Source of the DNA: Mesorhizobium sp. DCY119
Lineage (GTDB): Bacteria; Pseudomonadota; Alphaproteobacteria; Rhizobiales; Rhizobiaceae
Assembly: GCF_003590645.1 (NCBI RefSeq)
Contig: NZ_CP031834.1
Coordinates: 930,001-994,000, forward strand
DNA length: 64,000 nt
Reading direction: 5' to 3'
This document shows positions 19,101-28,734 of the stretch, one piece after another. The position numbers and the translations under genes are program-made. Under the pieces are notes generated by a model that saw only the letters and a program-made list of their open reading frames with translations, was not told the DNA's origin and did not search any database. Position 1 is the first letter of the stretch. Each line of letters opens with the position of its first letter.

Positions 19101-19538
19101 GTTGTCGAAGCGGCTGCACCGCAACCTGAAACGCCGGTCGAAGAGCCCAAGCCCATTCTTCTGTGGCGGCCGGCCCGCTTCGAGCGTCATCCGCGTCCAC
19201 GCCATGACAATCGCCCGCGCGGTGGCCAGGCGGAAGCGCGTGGCGCACCCGGCCAGCCGCGCCGGGATGGCGAACGTCCGGCCCGCGAAGGCGACAGGCC
19301 GGCACGCGAGCAGGGCGGCAAGGAGCGTTTCGACCGCAGCAAGTTCAAGGGCAAGTCCGGCAAGCCGAGCACCGAGGGTGGACGGCCCGATCGCCGCGAC
19401 GATCGTGGCGGCGGCAAGGGCGGCTTCCAGGGCAAGCCCTCGTTCCAGTCCAAGCCGCGCGAGGAGCGGCCGGTGCGCGTCGATCCGGACTCGCCCTTCG
19501 CCAAGCTCGCCGCGCTGCGCGACCAGCTGAAGAAGTAG
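16191..19538 (+). CDS. Suv3-like ATP-dependent RNA/DNA helicase with long acidic and RG-rich tail
   Basis: 1115 aa from the ATG at 16191, where homologues start; a GTG 35 codons upstream is also in frame, and neither has a strong ribosome-binding site. The SF2 core resembles mitochondrial Suv3: Walker A GPTNTGKTH at 23-31, Walker B DEVQ at 105-108, and motif VI-like QIAGRAGRH near 265. A Suv3-type C-terminal region follows. Residues of about 820-1015 are an Ala/Glu-rich low-complexity linker, and the last 90 are Arg/Gly/Lys-rich, as in RNA-binding tails. Mitochondrial Suv3 acts in RNA turnover; the bacterial role is little known. It heads a run with hslR, fdxA and carD. Confidence 0.85.
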   Translation: MNIHPKQNDPLVLSGRDVTAVLGPTNTGKTHLAIERMVAHESGIIGLPLRLLAREVYGRVCDKVGAAKVALVTGEEKILPPGAKYSVCTVEAMPRETNAAFVAIDEVQLAGDLERGHIFTDRILHLRGRQETLLLGAATMRGILERLLRGVSVVTRPRLSHLAYAGSKKLTRLPRRSAIVAFSADEVYAIAELIRRQRGGAAVVLGALSPRTRNAQVALYQSGDVDYLIATDAIGMGLNLDVDHVAFAQNRKFDGFQFRDLTAAELGQIAGRAGRHLRDGTFGVTGQVDPLSDELIEKIEGHEFDPVKVLQWRTSQFDFSSLDALKRSIETTAPVEGLTRALPAVDAQALEQLSKDADIRALATSRDRVALLWEVCALPDYRRIAPAQHADLISSIFVDIADRGHVDENYMAEQVRRADSTEGDIDTLSHRIAQIRTWTYVSNRPGWLADPAHWQEKTREIEDRLSDALHERLTKRFVDRRTSVLMRRLRENTMLEAEISPTGTVLVEGHHVGELQGFRFTADQSAAGEDGKAIKAAAQKALGVEFETRADRFSACANGDLALGSDGTLRWIGAPIGTLVSTDDALRPRVILLADEQLTGPARDKVAVRAERFVNFQIDTLLKPLLDLKNAEQLSGIARGIAFQLVENFGLINRRDIADDIKTLDQEGRAGLRRLGVRFGAYHVFVPSLLKPGPAGLVTLLWALKNDGKDKPGFGDVVHALAAGRTSVVIDQTFDKAFYKLAGFRNLGRRAVRVDILERLADLIRPALAWKAGIGVRPDGAFDGSAFLVTPAMMSILGATADDIEEILKGLGYRAEPKPAVEVKARLEALDTAAREAAEKAAAAKIEAQEAAAKAAADAANAVSDAATTEAEAATPEADATVAEAAEPVLEPEGEVVAEAAAAAPEADTTVADAVEATADAAAAPVEVSASEPAVEEPVAESAPAAPESENAEATPAPEAAAETPAEAASVVEAAAPQPETPVEEPKPILLWRPARFERHPRPRHDNRPRGGQAEARGAPGQPRRDGERPAREGDRPAREQGGKERFDRSKFKGKSGKPSTEGGRPDRRDDRGGGKGGFQGKPSFQSKPREERPVRVDPDSPFAKLAALRDQLKK

Positions 19539-19550
19539 GCTGCAGGGTCG

Positions 19551-19937
19551 ATGCCCGCCGACGGTCGTCAGCGTATCGACAAATGGCTGTTCTTTTCGCG
19601 CGCGGTGAAATCGCGTTCGCTGGGCGCGAAACTCGCCCAGGCGGGCCGCGTTCGCATCAATGGCGAGAAGTCCAGCCAGGCTGCGGATTCGGTTAAGCCA
19701 GGCGATGTCCTGACCATCACGCTGGAACGGCGCATCCTCGTCTACAAAGTGCTTTCGTGTGGGTTCCGCCGTGGGCCGGCGGAAGAAGCGCGGTTGCTCT
19801 ACGAGGATCTTTCGCCCGCACCTGCGCCGAAGGATGCTTCACTTCCCGACGCGCTCGTTCCCGTCCGTGACGCCGGCAGCGGCCGCCCGACCAAGCGCCA
19901 GCGCCGGGAAACAGACCGGTTGCGCGGCGGCGATTGA
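19551..19937 (+). CDS. S4-domain RNA-binding protein, HslR/Hsp15-like
   Basis: 128 aa. The N-terminal S4 domain runs over residues 5-60 (RIDKWLFFSRAVKSRSLGAKLAQAG, then RVRINGEKSSQAADSVKPGD) and matches heat-shock protein 15, which binds stalled 50S subunits carrying nascent chains and helps recycle them. A basic C-terminal tail ends in TKRQRRETDRLRGGD. The gene begins 12 bases after the helicase stop codon, so the two are surely co-transcribed, which links RNA unwinding with ribosome rescue. No heat-shock promoter is visible directly upstream. Confidence 0.85.
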   Translation: MPADGRQRIDKWLFFSRAVKSRSLGAKLAQAGRVRINGEKSSQAADSVKPGDVLTITLERRILVYKVLSCGFRRGPAEEARLLYEDLSPAPAPKDASLPDALVPVRDAGSGRPTKRQRRETDRLRGGD

Positions 19938-20088
19938 CGGTATCGGTTGCCATTGCTGCTTGGGTGGGGTGAAAATGCATTCCGGTGTGAGGCAATTGCG
20001 CGCAAAAGCCACCCTTGCAAGACATTGGCAAAGGCGCTACCTCACCCCATCTTAAGGTTCGAAAGGGCCGTCCCGGAGCAGTAGCAGC

Positions 20089-20427
<339 letters not shown>

Positions 20428-20789
20428 AGGCAGCGACGCTGCAATCAGCATGAACGGGCGTTGATTACGCCTTCCGGCGGACATTTCCGGCGGTCGGGTC
20501 TTCGCGCATGCAGCAAAACCTTGATTCTTTCAACTTTTTGTGGTACCACTGCTGCAACATGCCGCTGACACGCTGTCGATTTATGGCGCAACGCCCTAAT
20601 CACTGAAAGGTGAACACGAACTCCGGACCAAGGCATCTTGGGCCAGGCAAACGCTTTTGATGCGATTTGCCAGGTCCTGCTTTACCGGAGGGCGTTAGCC
20701 TGTGTGTGGCATTCCCAGTTCGGCCAGTTGGCCGTCCCATCAGGTCCGCCGGCGCTCTAGCCGGGACCACAAAAGGAGTTCAGGGCGTA
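20428..20789 (+). other. 362-base gap with the presumed carD promoter
   Basis: No gene is supported. The frame of carD remains open for 41 codons upstream of its real start, but the translation there is unlike CarD homologues. A CTTGAT element followed by a pyrimidine-rich tract occurs near 20520 and may belong to the carD promoter; I could not place a convincing -10 box. Confidence 0.4.
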
Positions 20790-21380
20790 ATGGCAACCAC
20801 AACCCCGCAGAAGAAGCCTTCCTCAGCAGGCCGTCACGGCTTCAAGACCGGCGAATACATTGTCTACCCGGCACATGGCGTCGGCCAGATCATGTCCATC
20901 GACGAGCAGGAAGTAGCGGGCCACAAGCTGGAGCTCTTCGTCATCGATTTCCAGAAGGACAAGATGCGCCTGAAGGTGCCGGTCGCCAAGGCGACCTCCA
21001 TCGGCATGCGCAAGCTTTCGGAAACCGACTATGTCGACCGTGCGCTGAAGGTTCTTCAGGGCCGCGCTCGCGTGAAGCGCACCATGTGGTCGCGCCGCGC
21101 GCAGGAATATGATGCGAAGATCAATTCCGGCGACCTGATCTCGATCTCGGAAGTCGTTCGCGACCTTTTCCGTGCCGAGAACCAGCCCGAGCAGTCCTAC
21201 TCCGAGCGCCAGCTCTATGAAGCAGCCCTCGACCGCATGGCCCGTGAAATCGCCGCCGTGAACCGCCTGTCGGAAACCGAAGCGGTTCGCATGATCGAGA
21301 TCAACCTTGCCAAGGGCCCGAAGCGTGGCGCCAAGGCCGAGGCCGACAACGAAGAAGCCGAGCAGGAAGAAGCTGCGTAA
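20790..21380 (+). CDS. carD: CarD family transcriptional regulator (CdnL-like)
   Basis: 196 aa. The N-terminal RNA-polymerase-interacting Tudor-like domain begins FKTGEYIVYPAHGVGQI, and the C-terminal helical DNA-binding domain contains the LYEAALDRMAREIAAV segment. CarD/CdnL proteins bind the RNA polymerase beta subunit and stabilise open complexes at rRNA and other promoters, tying growth to nutrient state. The ATG at 20790 is chosen because homologues start just before the conserved block and AAAAGGAG is upstream. An acidic tail (EADNEEAEQEEAA) is typical. A terminator follows at 21410. Confidence 0.93.
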   Translation: MATTTPQKKPSSAGRHGFKTGEYIVYPAHGVGQIMSIDEQEVAGHKLELFVIDFQKDKMRLKVPVAKATSIGMRKLSETDYVDRALKVLQGRARVKRTMWSRRAQEYDAKINSGDLISISEVVRDLFRAENQPEQSYSERQLYEAALDRMAREIAAVNRLSETEAVRMIEINLAKGPKRGAKAEADNEEAEQEEAA

Positions 21381-21409
21381 GCAGCGGCTTTCAGGCTTTC
21401 GACATTTGA

Positions 21410-21440
21410 AAAACCCGGCGGCAACGCCGGGTTTTTTTGT
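21410..21440 (+). terminator. intrinsic terminator after carD
   Basis: AACCCGGCG pairs with CGCCGGGTT around a four-base loop and is followed by seven T's, about 30 bases past the carD stop codon. Confidence 0.92.
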
Positions 21441-21530
21441 TGCCACCATTTAGGCATCGAAGATCGATCGTTATTGCTCTTGCCTCATAACGATATAAAA
21501 TCCCGTCAATCCGCCAGAGGAGTGCCGGCC

Positions 21531-21722
21531 ATGGACGAAGACGCCCTCAACATGTCGATCCGTAAATTCCTGAAGGAAGTCGGCATCACCTCGCAGCGTG
21601 AGATCGAGGCGGTGGCGCGCAACGGCAAGGTCAAGGGCGGCAAGCTCAAGCTGCGCATGACCCTGACCGCCGAAGGCACCGACCTCAACCATGTCGTGGA
21701 AGGCGAGATAAAGCTGGCTTGA
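21531..21722 (+). CDS. DUF6494 family small protein
   Basis: 63 aa. The sequence begins MDEDALNMSIRKFLKEVGITSQREIE and continues with a short beta-rich half, the pattern of the DUF6494 family, which is widespread in alphaproteobacteria and has no known role. The ATG at 21531 is preceded by AGAGGAG. The small size, acidic start and conserved length suggest a real, compact alpha/beta protein. It is convergent with the acyl-CoA dehydrogenase, 13 bases away. Confidence 0.85.
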   Translation: MDEDALNMSIRKFLKEVGITSQREIEAVARNGKVKGGKLKLRMTLTAEGTDLNHVVEGEIKLA

Positions 21723-21735
21723 GCCCGCCGTTGTT

Positions 21736-23523
21736 TCAGAACCACTCCGGCTTCATCGTCAATGTCGTGTCGTCCAGGCTGTCGAGCAGCGCGCGCTGGG
21801 TGCGGGCCTTGGGCAGCTCGTAGGCGAAGAAGTAGCGGCAGGTGGCAAGCTTGCCTTCGAGGAAATCCCGGTTGGCCCCGTCGTTCCTCAGCTTGCGCGA
21901 GGCGGTGAGCGCCTGGCGCAGCCACATCCAGGCGACCACCACATGGCCCATCATGTCGAGGTAGAGCGTCGCGTTGGCAAGGCCGCTTTCGGGGGCACTG
22001 GCGGCCCTGCTGGCAAGCTTTCCGGTCGTGGCGACGGCCTCACCGAGATGGGCGGCCAGATCCTCGGCATGAGCGGCGAGGTTTTCGAAGGCGTGCGCCT
22101 GCGTCACGTCGGCCATGATCCTTGTGGCCAGCGTCTTGATGCCGGCGCCGTTGTCCTGCATCACCTTGCGGCCGAGCAGGTCAAGGCCCTGAATGCCGTG
22201 CGTGCCTTCGTGGATGGCGTTCAGCCGGTTGTCGCGGTAGAGGCGCTCGACCGGATAGTCGCGCGTATAACCGTATCCGCCAAGCACCTGTATCGCGTGC
22301 TTGTTGGCCTCGAGGCAGAATTCCGACGGCCATGACTTGGCGATCGGCGTTAGCAGATCGAGCAGCAATTCGGTTTCGTGGCGGGTTTCGGCATTGGGGG
22401 CTGCCTTCGTCGCGTCGACAAGAAAGGCCGTGTAGAGCAGCAGCGCCAGCGCGCCTTCCACCGCCGCCTTCTGGGCGAGCAGCAGGCGCCTGACATCGGC
22501 ATGCTCGATGATCGGCACCGGGGCGCTCGCAGCGTCCTTGTGGCCGGGGTGGCGGCCCTGCGGGCGCTCCCTGGCATAGACCAGCGAAGCACGATAGCCG
22601 GCGGCACCAAGGGCAGCCGCCCCAAGGCCGACGCCGATCCGGGCCTCGTTCATCATGTGGAACATATAGGTGAGACCGCGATTGGCCTCGCCTACGAGAT
22701 AGCCGCGGCAGGGCGCCTTCTCGCCGAGATTGAGCGCTGCATTCGTCGTGCCGCGATAGCCCATCTTGTGGTTCAGCCCGGCAAGCTCGACGCCGTTTCT
22801 CTTGCCCCGCTTGCCGTCCTTCCGGAGCAGGTATTTCGGCACGATGAACAGCGATATGCCCTTCACCCCGGGTGGGCTGTCGGGAAGCCGCGCCAGAACC
22901 AGATGGACGATGTTTTCCGAGATTTCCTGATCGCCGCCGGAGATCCACATCTTCTGGCCATGCAGGAGATAGCTGTCCTTGTCCGGTTCCGCCTTGGTGG
23001 TGATGTCGGAGAGTGAGGAGCCCGCCTGCGGCTCCGACAGGCACATGGTGCCGAAGAAGCGGCCCTCGATCATCGGCTTCAGGAAGCGTTCCTTCTGGTC
23101 GTCAGAGCCGAAGGCCGCGATGAGGTGCGCTGCCCCGACCGTCAGGAACGGGTAGGCTGCGGTGCTGACATTGGCCATCGAGAAGATGAAGCTTGCAGCG
23201 CTGCGCAGGGTTTCCGGCATCTGCGCGCCGCCCCATTCCTGATCGAAGCCCGCGCCGAAGAAGCCGGCTTCGCGATAGGCTGCCAGCGCCTGCCCCACGC
23301 GGGGGTCCATCGCCACCTTGCCGCTTTCGAAGCGCGGCTCGTCGAGATCGAGCGCTGCCGCATGCGGCAGGAAGTGATCCATGGCGATGCGCTCGGCGGT
23401 GTCCAGCACCTCCTCCATGGCAGTCCGGTCATAGTCGGCAAAGCGCGGCAGTGCCGCCAGGCTGGCGGTCGGCAGGGCGTCGAAAAGCTGGAAAGCAAGA
23501 TCGGTACGGTCGACGGAGATCAT
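21736..23523 (-). CDS. acyl-CoA dehydrogenase with C-terminal extension (DmdC-like)
   Basis: 595 aa, longer than typical 380-400 aa acyl-CoA dehydrogenases. The FAD-binding core has LSEPQAGSSLSDI, QKMWISGGDQ and the catalytic-base region IHEGTHGIQGLDLLGRK. The last 150 residues form the extra helical domain seen in DmdC-type enzymes. These oxidise 3-methylmercaptopropionyl-CoA or other short branched acyl-CoAs; the substrate here is open. The start at 23523 is chosen because homologues begin close to it, although the frame continues 64 codons upstream through the rpoH2 promoter region. Divergent from rpoH2. Confidence 0.9.
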   Translation of the reverse strand: MISVDRTDLAFQLFDALPTASLAALPRFADYDRTAMEEVLDTAERIAMDHFLPHAAALDLDEPRFESGKVAMDPRVGQALAAYREAGFFGAGFDQEWGGAQMPETLRSAASFIFSMANVSTAAYPFLTVGAAHLIAAFGSDDQKERFLKPMIEGRFFGTMCLSEPQAGSSLSDITTKAEPDKDSYLLHGQKMWISGGDQEISENIVHLVLARLPDSPPGVKGISLFIVPKYLLRKDGKRGKRNGVELAGLNHKMGYRGTTNAALNLGEKAPCRGYLVGEANRGLTYMFHMMNEARIGVGLGAAALGAAGYRASLVYARERPQGRHPGHKDAASAPVPIIEHADVRRLLLAQKAAVEGALALLLYTAFLVDATKAAPNAETRHETELLLDLLTPIAKSWPSEFCLEANKHAIQVLGGYGYTRDYPVERLYRDNRLNAIHEGTHGIQGLDLLGRKVMQDNGAGIKTLATRIMADVTQAHAFENLAAHAEDLAAHLGEAVATTGKLASRAASAPESGLANATLYLDMMGHVVVAWMWLRQALTASRKLRNDGANRDFLEGKLATCRYFFAYELPKARTQRALLDSLDDTTLTMKPEWF

Positions 23524-23671
23524 GGAACAATCCTTCGCGCGAGACGTTTCAAGGCCTGTAGGGCGATGTGCGGCGACTTCAACCCTCCCCGACCGTCCCC
23601 GTCTAATGTCCACCCCCGGGTCGGAAGCCTCGAAGTATAGAGCAATTGCGCCGGAGTTTGGGAGTGCCCGG

Positions 23672-24532
23672 ATGATTGAAGACAAAGCAAGGCGAACCAT
23701 GATCCGGGCGGCCATGAAGGCGCCCTATCTCGAGCGTGGCGAAGAGCATGAACTGGCACTTCGGTGGCGCGATCACCGTGACCAAGCGGCGATGCACCGC
23801 ATCACCACCGCGCACATGCGCCTCGTCATCTCGATGGCGACCAAATTCCGCTATTTCGGCCTGCCCATCGGCGATCTGATCCAGGAGGGCCATGTCGGCC
23901 TTCTCGAAGCCGCAGCGCGGTTCGAGCCGGACCGCGACGTGCGTTTCTCGACTTATGCGACCTGGTGGATACGGGCCTCGATGCAGGACTACATCCTGCG
24001 CAACTGGTCTATCGTGCGCGGCGGCACCAGTTCGACGCAGAAGGCGCTGTTCTTCAACCTGCGCCGGCTGCGCGCCAAGCTGGCGCAAGGCCCGGGCATG
24101 CTTTCGGGAGAGGCGCTCTACAAGGAGATTTCCACCGCCCTTGGCGTTTCGGAATCCGATGTCGCGATGATGGATTCGCGGCTTTCCGGCCCCGATACCT
24201 CGCTCAATGCCCCCCTGGTCGATGATGGCGGCGGCTCGGCCGACCGCATGGATTTCCTCGTCTCCGACGATCCCTTGCCAGATGAAGTCGTTGGCGAAGC
24301 GATCGACGATGAACGCCGCTCTGGCTGGCTGAAGAATGCGCTCCATGTGCTGAACGAGCGCGAACTGCGCATCATCGAGGAGCGCCGGCTTCAGGACGAG
24401 GGCGCCACGCTGGAATCGCTCGGCGAAACCCTCGGCATCTCCAAGGAACGCGTGCGGCAGATCGAAAGCCGCGCGCTACAGAAGCTCAGGGTTGCGCTCG
24501 TCAAGGAAAGCCCGGCGTTTCTGAGCGCTTGA
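23672..24532 (+). CDS. rpoH2: RNA polymerase sigma-32 type factor, RpoH2-like
   Basis: 286 aa, the length of rhizobial RpoH2. The start MIEDKARRTMIRAAMKAPYL matches this group, with GGAG seven bases before the ATG. Region 2 contains the GDLIQEGHVGLLEAAARFEPDRDVRFSTYATWWIRA segment and the sigma-32 RpoH box QKALFFNLRRLRA. Region 4.2 ends the protein (LGISKERVRQIESRALQKLR). RpoH2 directs part of the oxidative and heat stress response in rhizobia. A frame open 50 codons upstream is not used. A short palindrome follows the stop codon. Confidence 0.9.
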   Translation: MIEDKARRTMIRAAMKAPYLERGEEHELALRWRDHRDQAAMHRITTAHMRLVISMATKFRYFGLPIGDLIQEGHVGLLEAAARFEPDRDVRFSTYATWWIRASMQDYILRNWSIVRGGTSSTQKALFFNLRRLRAKLAQGPGMLSGEALYKEISTALGVSESDVAMMDSRLSGPDTSLNAPLVDDGGGSADRMDFLVSDDPLPDEVVGEAIDDERRSGWLKNALHVLNERELRIIEERRLQDEGATLESLGETLGISKERVRQIESRALQKLRVALVKESPAFLSA

Positions 24533-24544
24533 TGCTGCGATTTT

Positions 24545-24567
24545 CCTTCTCCCACAAGGGGAGAAGG
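24545..24567 (+). terminator. hairpin after rpoH2
   Basis: CCTTCTCCC pairs with GGGGAGAAGG around a short loop, ten bases past the stop codon. It carries the same CTTCTCCC core as the dispersed palindromes, so it may be a minimal repeat acting as a terminator; no strong T run follows. Confidence 0.5.
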
Positions 24568-24580
24568 AAGGGCTTCTTTC

Positions 24581-26062
24581 CTACCGATCAGAAACGATCT
24601 TAACCTTGTCGCCGGCCGACACCGTGGCGCCGGGCGCAAGGCCGTTGAGCACCCTGAACAAATCGAGCTTGCGGTCGACGCCGATCATGCCGGCAGCCAG
24701 CGTGCCCATCGTCTGGCCCGGCCTGACGGTGACGACGCGGATGCGCAGGGGTTTGAGCGCTGCCTTTTCCGCCTCGCTCAGCACGTGGAAACTGCCGCCC
24801 ACCGACCGCGCCACGGCATCGAGCGAATTGCCGGCCAGCGGTGCGGCCGTCAGCAGGCGATAGACCTGGCCGTTGGCGCGGATGACGGTGACGTCGAACT
24901 GCCAGCCGTCGGCCCGCGCCTGGGCGACTGCAGCCTCGTTGCCATTGATGGTCTCGGTGCGCACGCTTGAATCCACCAGCCCGGCAACCCAGCCGCTGCG
25001 CAGATAATCGGTCAATGACATCTTCGGCTCGATGGTCACGCCGTCGAAGCGGATCGCCATGTCGCCGGGACCGGTCGCGGTGACGGCTGCCGCCGTATTG
25101 TCGATGGCAAAGCCTGCGGGGACCGAGAACGACACGCCAAGACGCGGATGCATGAACGTGTTGCCGCGCACATAGCCTTCTTCCGGCGTGTCGCCGAACA
25201 GCAACCCGTCAATGCCGGCGAGGAAGGAGTCGCGATCCTTGACCCCGGTGCCGGGAGGGCCGATCAGGCGGGCGTGGCGCTGCGCCAGTTCGATGCGCTG
25301 CGGCGTGTTGGGGTGGCTGGCCAGGAAGTCGAGGCTCGGATCGGTCGCGCCGCTGATCGAGCGGAAATCGCTGTAGGCAGCCATGGACTGCAGGAAGCGG
25401 CCGGCGGCATAGGGGTCGAAGCCGGCCTGCCCGATCGCCTTGATGCCGATGGCGTCGGCTTCCAGCTCCTGGTTGCGCGAGAACTGGGCGAGCCTGAGCT
25501 TGCCGCGGATCAGCGCCACCTTGGCCGTCTGGCTTTCGCCGAGAACGTCGGTGACGACCTTGTTGGCCAGAACCTCCTCGGCTTCCTTCTGCTGGCGCTG
25601 AAGGCCGTGATTGGCCGTCACATGGCCCATCTCGTGGGCGATGACGGCGGCAAGCTCGGAGGAATCGTTGGCGAGCGCCAGAAGCCCGCGCGTCACATAG
25701 AGATATCCGCCGGGCAGCGCGAAAGCGTTGACGTTGGGCGAATTGAGGATGGTGATGCGATAGGTCTGCGTCGGGTTTGCCGACACGGTGGTCAGGCTGC
25801 CGACGACCTTGGCGACCATGCGCTCAAGCTTGGGATCGGAATATTCGCCGCCATAGGTCGCGAGAATGCGCGGATGCTGGCTCTTGGCGAGTTCGGCCAG
25901 CCGGTTGTTGCGCGAAACGCTGTCGACGGTGACCGGGTTGTCGGACGGGCGGAAGGCAGATTCCGTGATGTCGCTGCCGGTCAGCGCCTGGCAGCCGGCC
26001 AGCAGTGCCAGAAAAGCCATGGCAAAGCCGAAGCGCGCCGCAGGGCGCACCGGCGAGAGCAT
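24581..26062 (-). CDS. M48 family metalloprotease, probable lipoprotein (BepA/LoiP-like)
   Basis: 493 aa from ATG 26062. The first 23 residues look like a lipoprotein signal (Arg-rich start, core FAMAFLALLAGC). The zinc-protease motif AHEMGHVTANH, a downstream ELEADAIGIKAIGQAGFDP (third zinc ligand Glu), and RSISGATDPSLDFLASHPNTPQRIELA fit periplasmic M48 proteases that survey outer-membrane protein assembly. The last 60 residues resemble a LysM-like or SPOR-like module (VTVRPGQTMGTLAAGM). An upstream ATG at 26125 would add 21 residues and cannot be excluded; no clear ribosome-binding site distinguishes the two. Confidence 0.85.
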   Translation of the reverse strand: MLSPVRPAARFGFAMAFLALLAGCQALTGSDITESAFRPSDNPVTVDSVSRNNRLAELAKSQHPRILATYGGEYSDPKLERMVAKVVGSLTTVSANPTQTYRITILNSPNVNAFALPGGYLYVTRGLLALANDSSELAAVIAHEMGHVTANHGLQRQQKEAEEVLANKVVTDVLGESQTAKVALIRGKLRLAQFSRNQELEADAIGIKAIGQAGFDPYAAGRFLQSMAAYSDFRSISGATDPSLDFLASHPNTPQRIELAQRHARLIGPPGTGVKDRDSFLAGIDGLLFGDTPEEGYVRGNTFMHPRLGVSFSVPAGFAIDNTAAAVTATGPGDMAIRFDGVTIEPKMSLTDYLRSGWVAGLVDSSVRTETINGNEAAVAQARADGWQFDVTVIRANGQVYRLLTAAPLAGNSLDAVARSVGGSFHVLSEAEKAALKPLRIRVVTVRPGQTMGTLAAGMIGVDRKLDLFRVLNGLAPGATVSAGDKVKIVSDR

Positions 26063-26249
26063 CTCTCTGGCTGTGATCCGGCAGGTCGACAGAACGGCTT
26101 CCTTTCGTCGGGCAATGACTGCCATCCACGGCAGCCCAGTGTTACGCGGACCTAGCCATACTCTTCCTGGCAAAACAAGAATGCGGATAAGCCCCTGAAA
26201 CTGCTCTGGCCGCAAATTATGTCCGCTTCCGGGCGATTCAATCGAATCG

Positions 26250-26977
<728 letters not shown>

Positions 26978-26981
<4 letters not shown>

Positions 26982-28642
26982 CGCGAAGCGTCCTTTCCGA
27001 GCCGGTCGGCGACAAGCATCAGCACGAGGCAGAGAAGGCCGAGCATCAGGGCAAGCCCGGCTGCATCCGCGGTACGATAGCTGCCCATGCGGGCGAGCAG
27101 AAGATAGGGCAGCGTCTGCACGGAATCGCTGCCGAACAGTGCGATGACGCCGAGATCGCCAAGTGACAGCGCCATGGCGAAGGCAAAGGCGGTCGAAAGC
27201 GGGCGGCGCAAAACGGGCCAGTCGACCAGCCTCAGGCGGTTCCAGCCGCTGATGCCGAGCTGGGCGCAGAGGCGCTCGTGCCGCTCGCTGGCGGCGTCAT
27301 AGGCTGGGCGTATGGCGCGGATGGCGAAGGGCATGGCCATGACCGCATTGACGGTGACGACCATGATCGGCGCAACAGTGAAGACATCGCCCATATGGCG
27401 CAGCAGCACGAACCAGCCCGCACCGAGGACGATGGGCGGCACCACCAGCACGAAGCCGGCGCCTGTGTCGGTCATGCGCTCCAGAAAGGTCTTTTCGCCG
27501 GCCCCGCGCCGCAAGGCCAGCGCGCGCCGCGCCATGATCAGCGACAGCGCCAGCATGGCCGACAGGCAGGCGGAAAGCGTTGCCAGCACGAGGCTGGTGA
27601 TGGTCGCCTGCCGCACCGTGCTTTCGCCGGCGAGGCGCAAAAGATCGGCGTCCAGTCCGGCAAGGACGGTCGCCAGCATCGGCCCGGCGACGAAGGCGAG
27701 TGCTGCGATGAGAAGGATCGCGTTGAGGGCGGTTTCGCCATCCCCGGCGGAGACATAGCGGCGCTGCGTCACCGACAGATTGGCATCGCCGGTGGTGTTT
27801 GCGCCGAGCCGCATCAGCGCGAAGACGACGGCCATGGTGAGCGCGATCTGCAGCAGCGTCAGTGCCACCGCGCGGGCGGGGTCGAAGTCGAAGCGCAGCG
27901 ACTGGTAGATCGCGACCTCCAGCGTGGTGGCGCGCGGGCCGCCGCCCAGTGTCAGCACGATGGTGAAGGATGTGATGCACAGCATGAAGACAAGGCCGGC
28001 AACACCCGGCAAGCTGGCGCGCAAGGCCGGCCATTCGATCAGGCGAAAGCTGGAGCGAGCACCCATGCCGAGCTGGCTTGCCAGCCGCCACTGGTCAGCG
28101 GGCACCGTGTTCAGGGCTTCCAGAAAAAGACGCGTCGCCAGCGGCAGGTTGAAGAAGACATGCGCGACCAGAATGCCCGACAAGCCATAGATGCCGGGCC
28201 AGTCGCCGCCGCCGATGGTCGAAAGCAGGCCGGAGAAATAGCCGGCGCGGCCGTAGAGGGCGAGAACGCCGAGCGCCACGACAATGGCCGGCAGCGCCAG
28301 CGGCACGGCAAACAGGCGCAGGATCAGCCCGCGCCCTGGAAATGCCGGGTGCCGGGAGAGGGCGCGCGCGACGAAGATCGCCGGGAGGATGGAAAGTGCA
28401 GTTGATAGAAGCGCCTGCCACAGCGTGAAGCGGGCGACGCGGAAGAGGTAGGAATCGAAGGCGGCGATAGCGCCGGACGTGTCGCGCGCGCCTTCGAGGA
28501 TCAGGCCGAGAAACGCTCCGCCGATGAGGACGGCTATCGCGGCAAGCGCGATGACGCCGGCGGTGATGCGCCTATCCCTCCCCCTTGAGGGGAGGGTACG
28601 GCCGAAGGCCGGGGGTGGGGTCGGTGCGGCCGTACTCGACAT
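26978..28642 (-). CDS. thiP: thiamine/TPP ABC transporter, fused permease
   Basis: 554 aa with about 12 transmembrane helices in two homologous halves, each with an EAA-type loop ([37 protein letters not shown]). This duplicated layout is typical of ThiP and Fbp-type permeases. The first 25 or so residues (rich in Thr, Pro, Arg) are encoded by a palindromic intergenic repeat (28576-28717), so this N-terminus is probably not ancestral. There is no other ATG before the first helix, which starts near residue 27. Confidence 0.92.
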
Positions 28643-28717
28643 TCAATTGCGCCTCGCGCTGCCTCCGGCAACCCTCTCCGTCGCCTGCGGCGACACCTCC
28701 CCCTCAAGGGGGGAGGA
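28576..28717. repeat. pair of CCCTCCCCCTTGAGGGG palindromes in the thiB-thiP gap
   Basis: Two inverted copies, CCCTCCCCCTTGAGGGGAGG (28576-28595, extending one base) and CCTCCCCCTCAAGGGGGGAG (28697-28716), bracket a spacer. They match the pair at 39291-39457 between serA and serC. The first copy lies inside the reading frame annotated as thiP and the start codon lies between the two. Confidence 0.85.
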
Positions 28718-28734
28718 AGGCCGCGGCCGCCCGC

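Noticed and set aside
17064-19205. 713-codon open frame on the minus strand across the Suv3-like helicase gene
   Set aside because: Antisense to conserved helicase coding sequence; low-complexity Arg/Gly translation and no ribosome-binding site.
23524-23715. 64-codon N-terminal extension of the acyl-CoA dehydrogenase
   Set aside because: It overlaps the promoter and start of rpoH2 and does not look like the enzyme's N-terminus.
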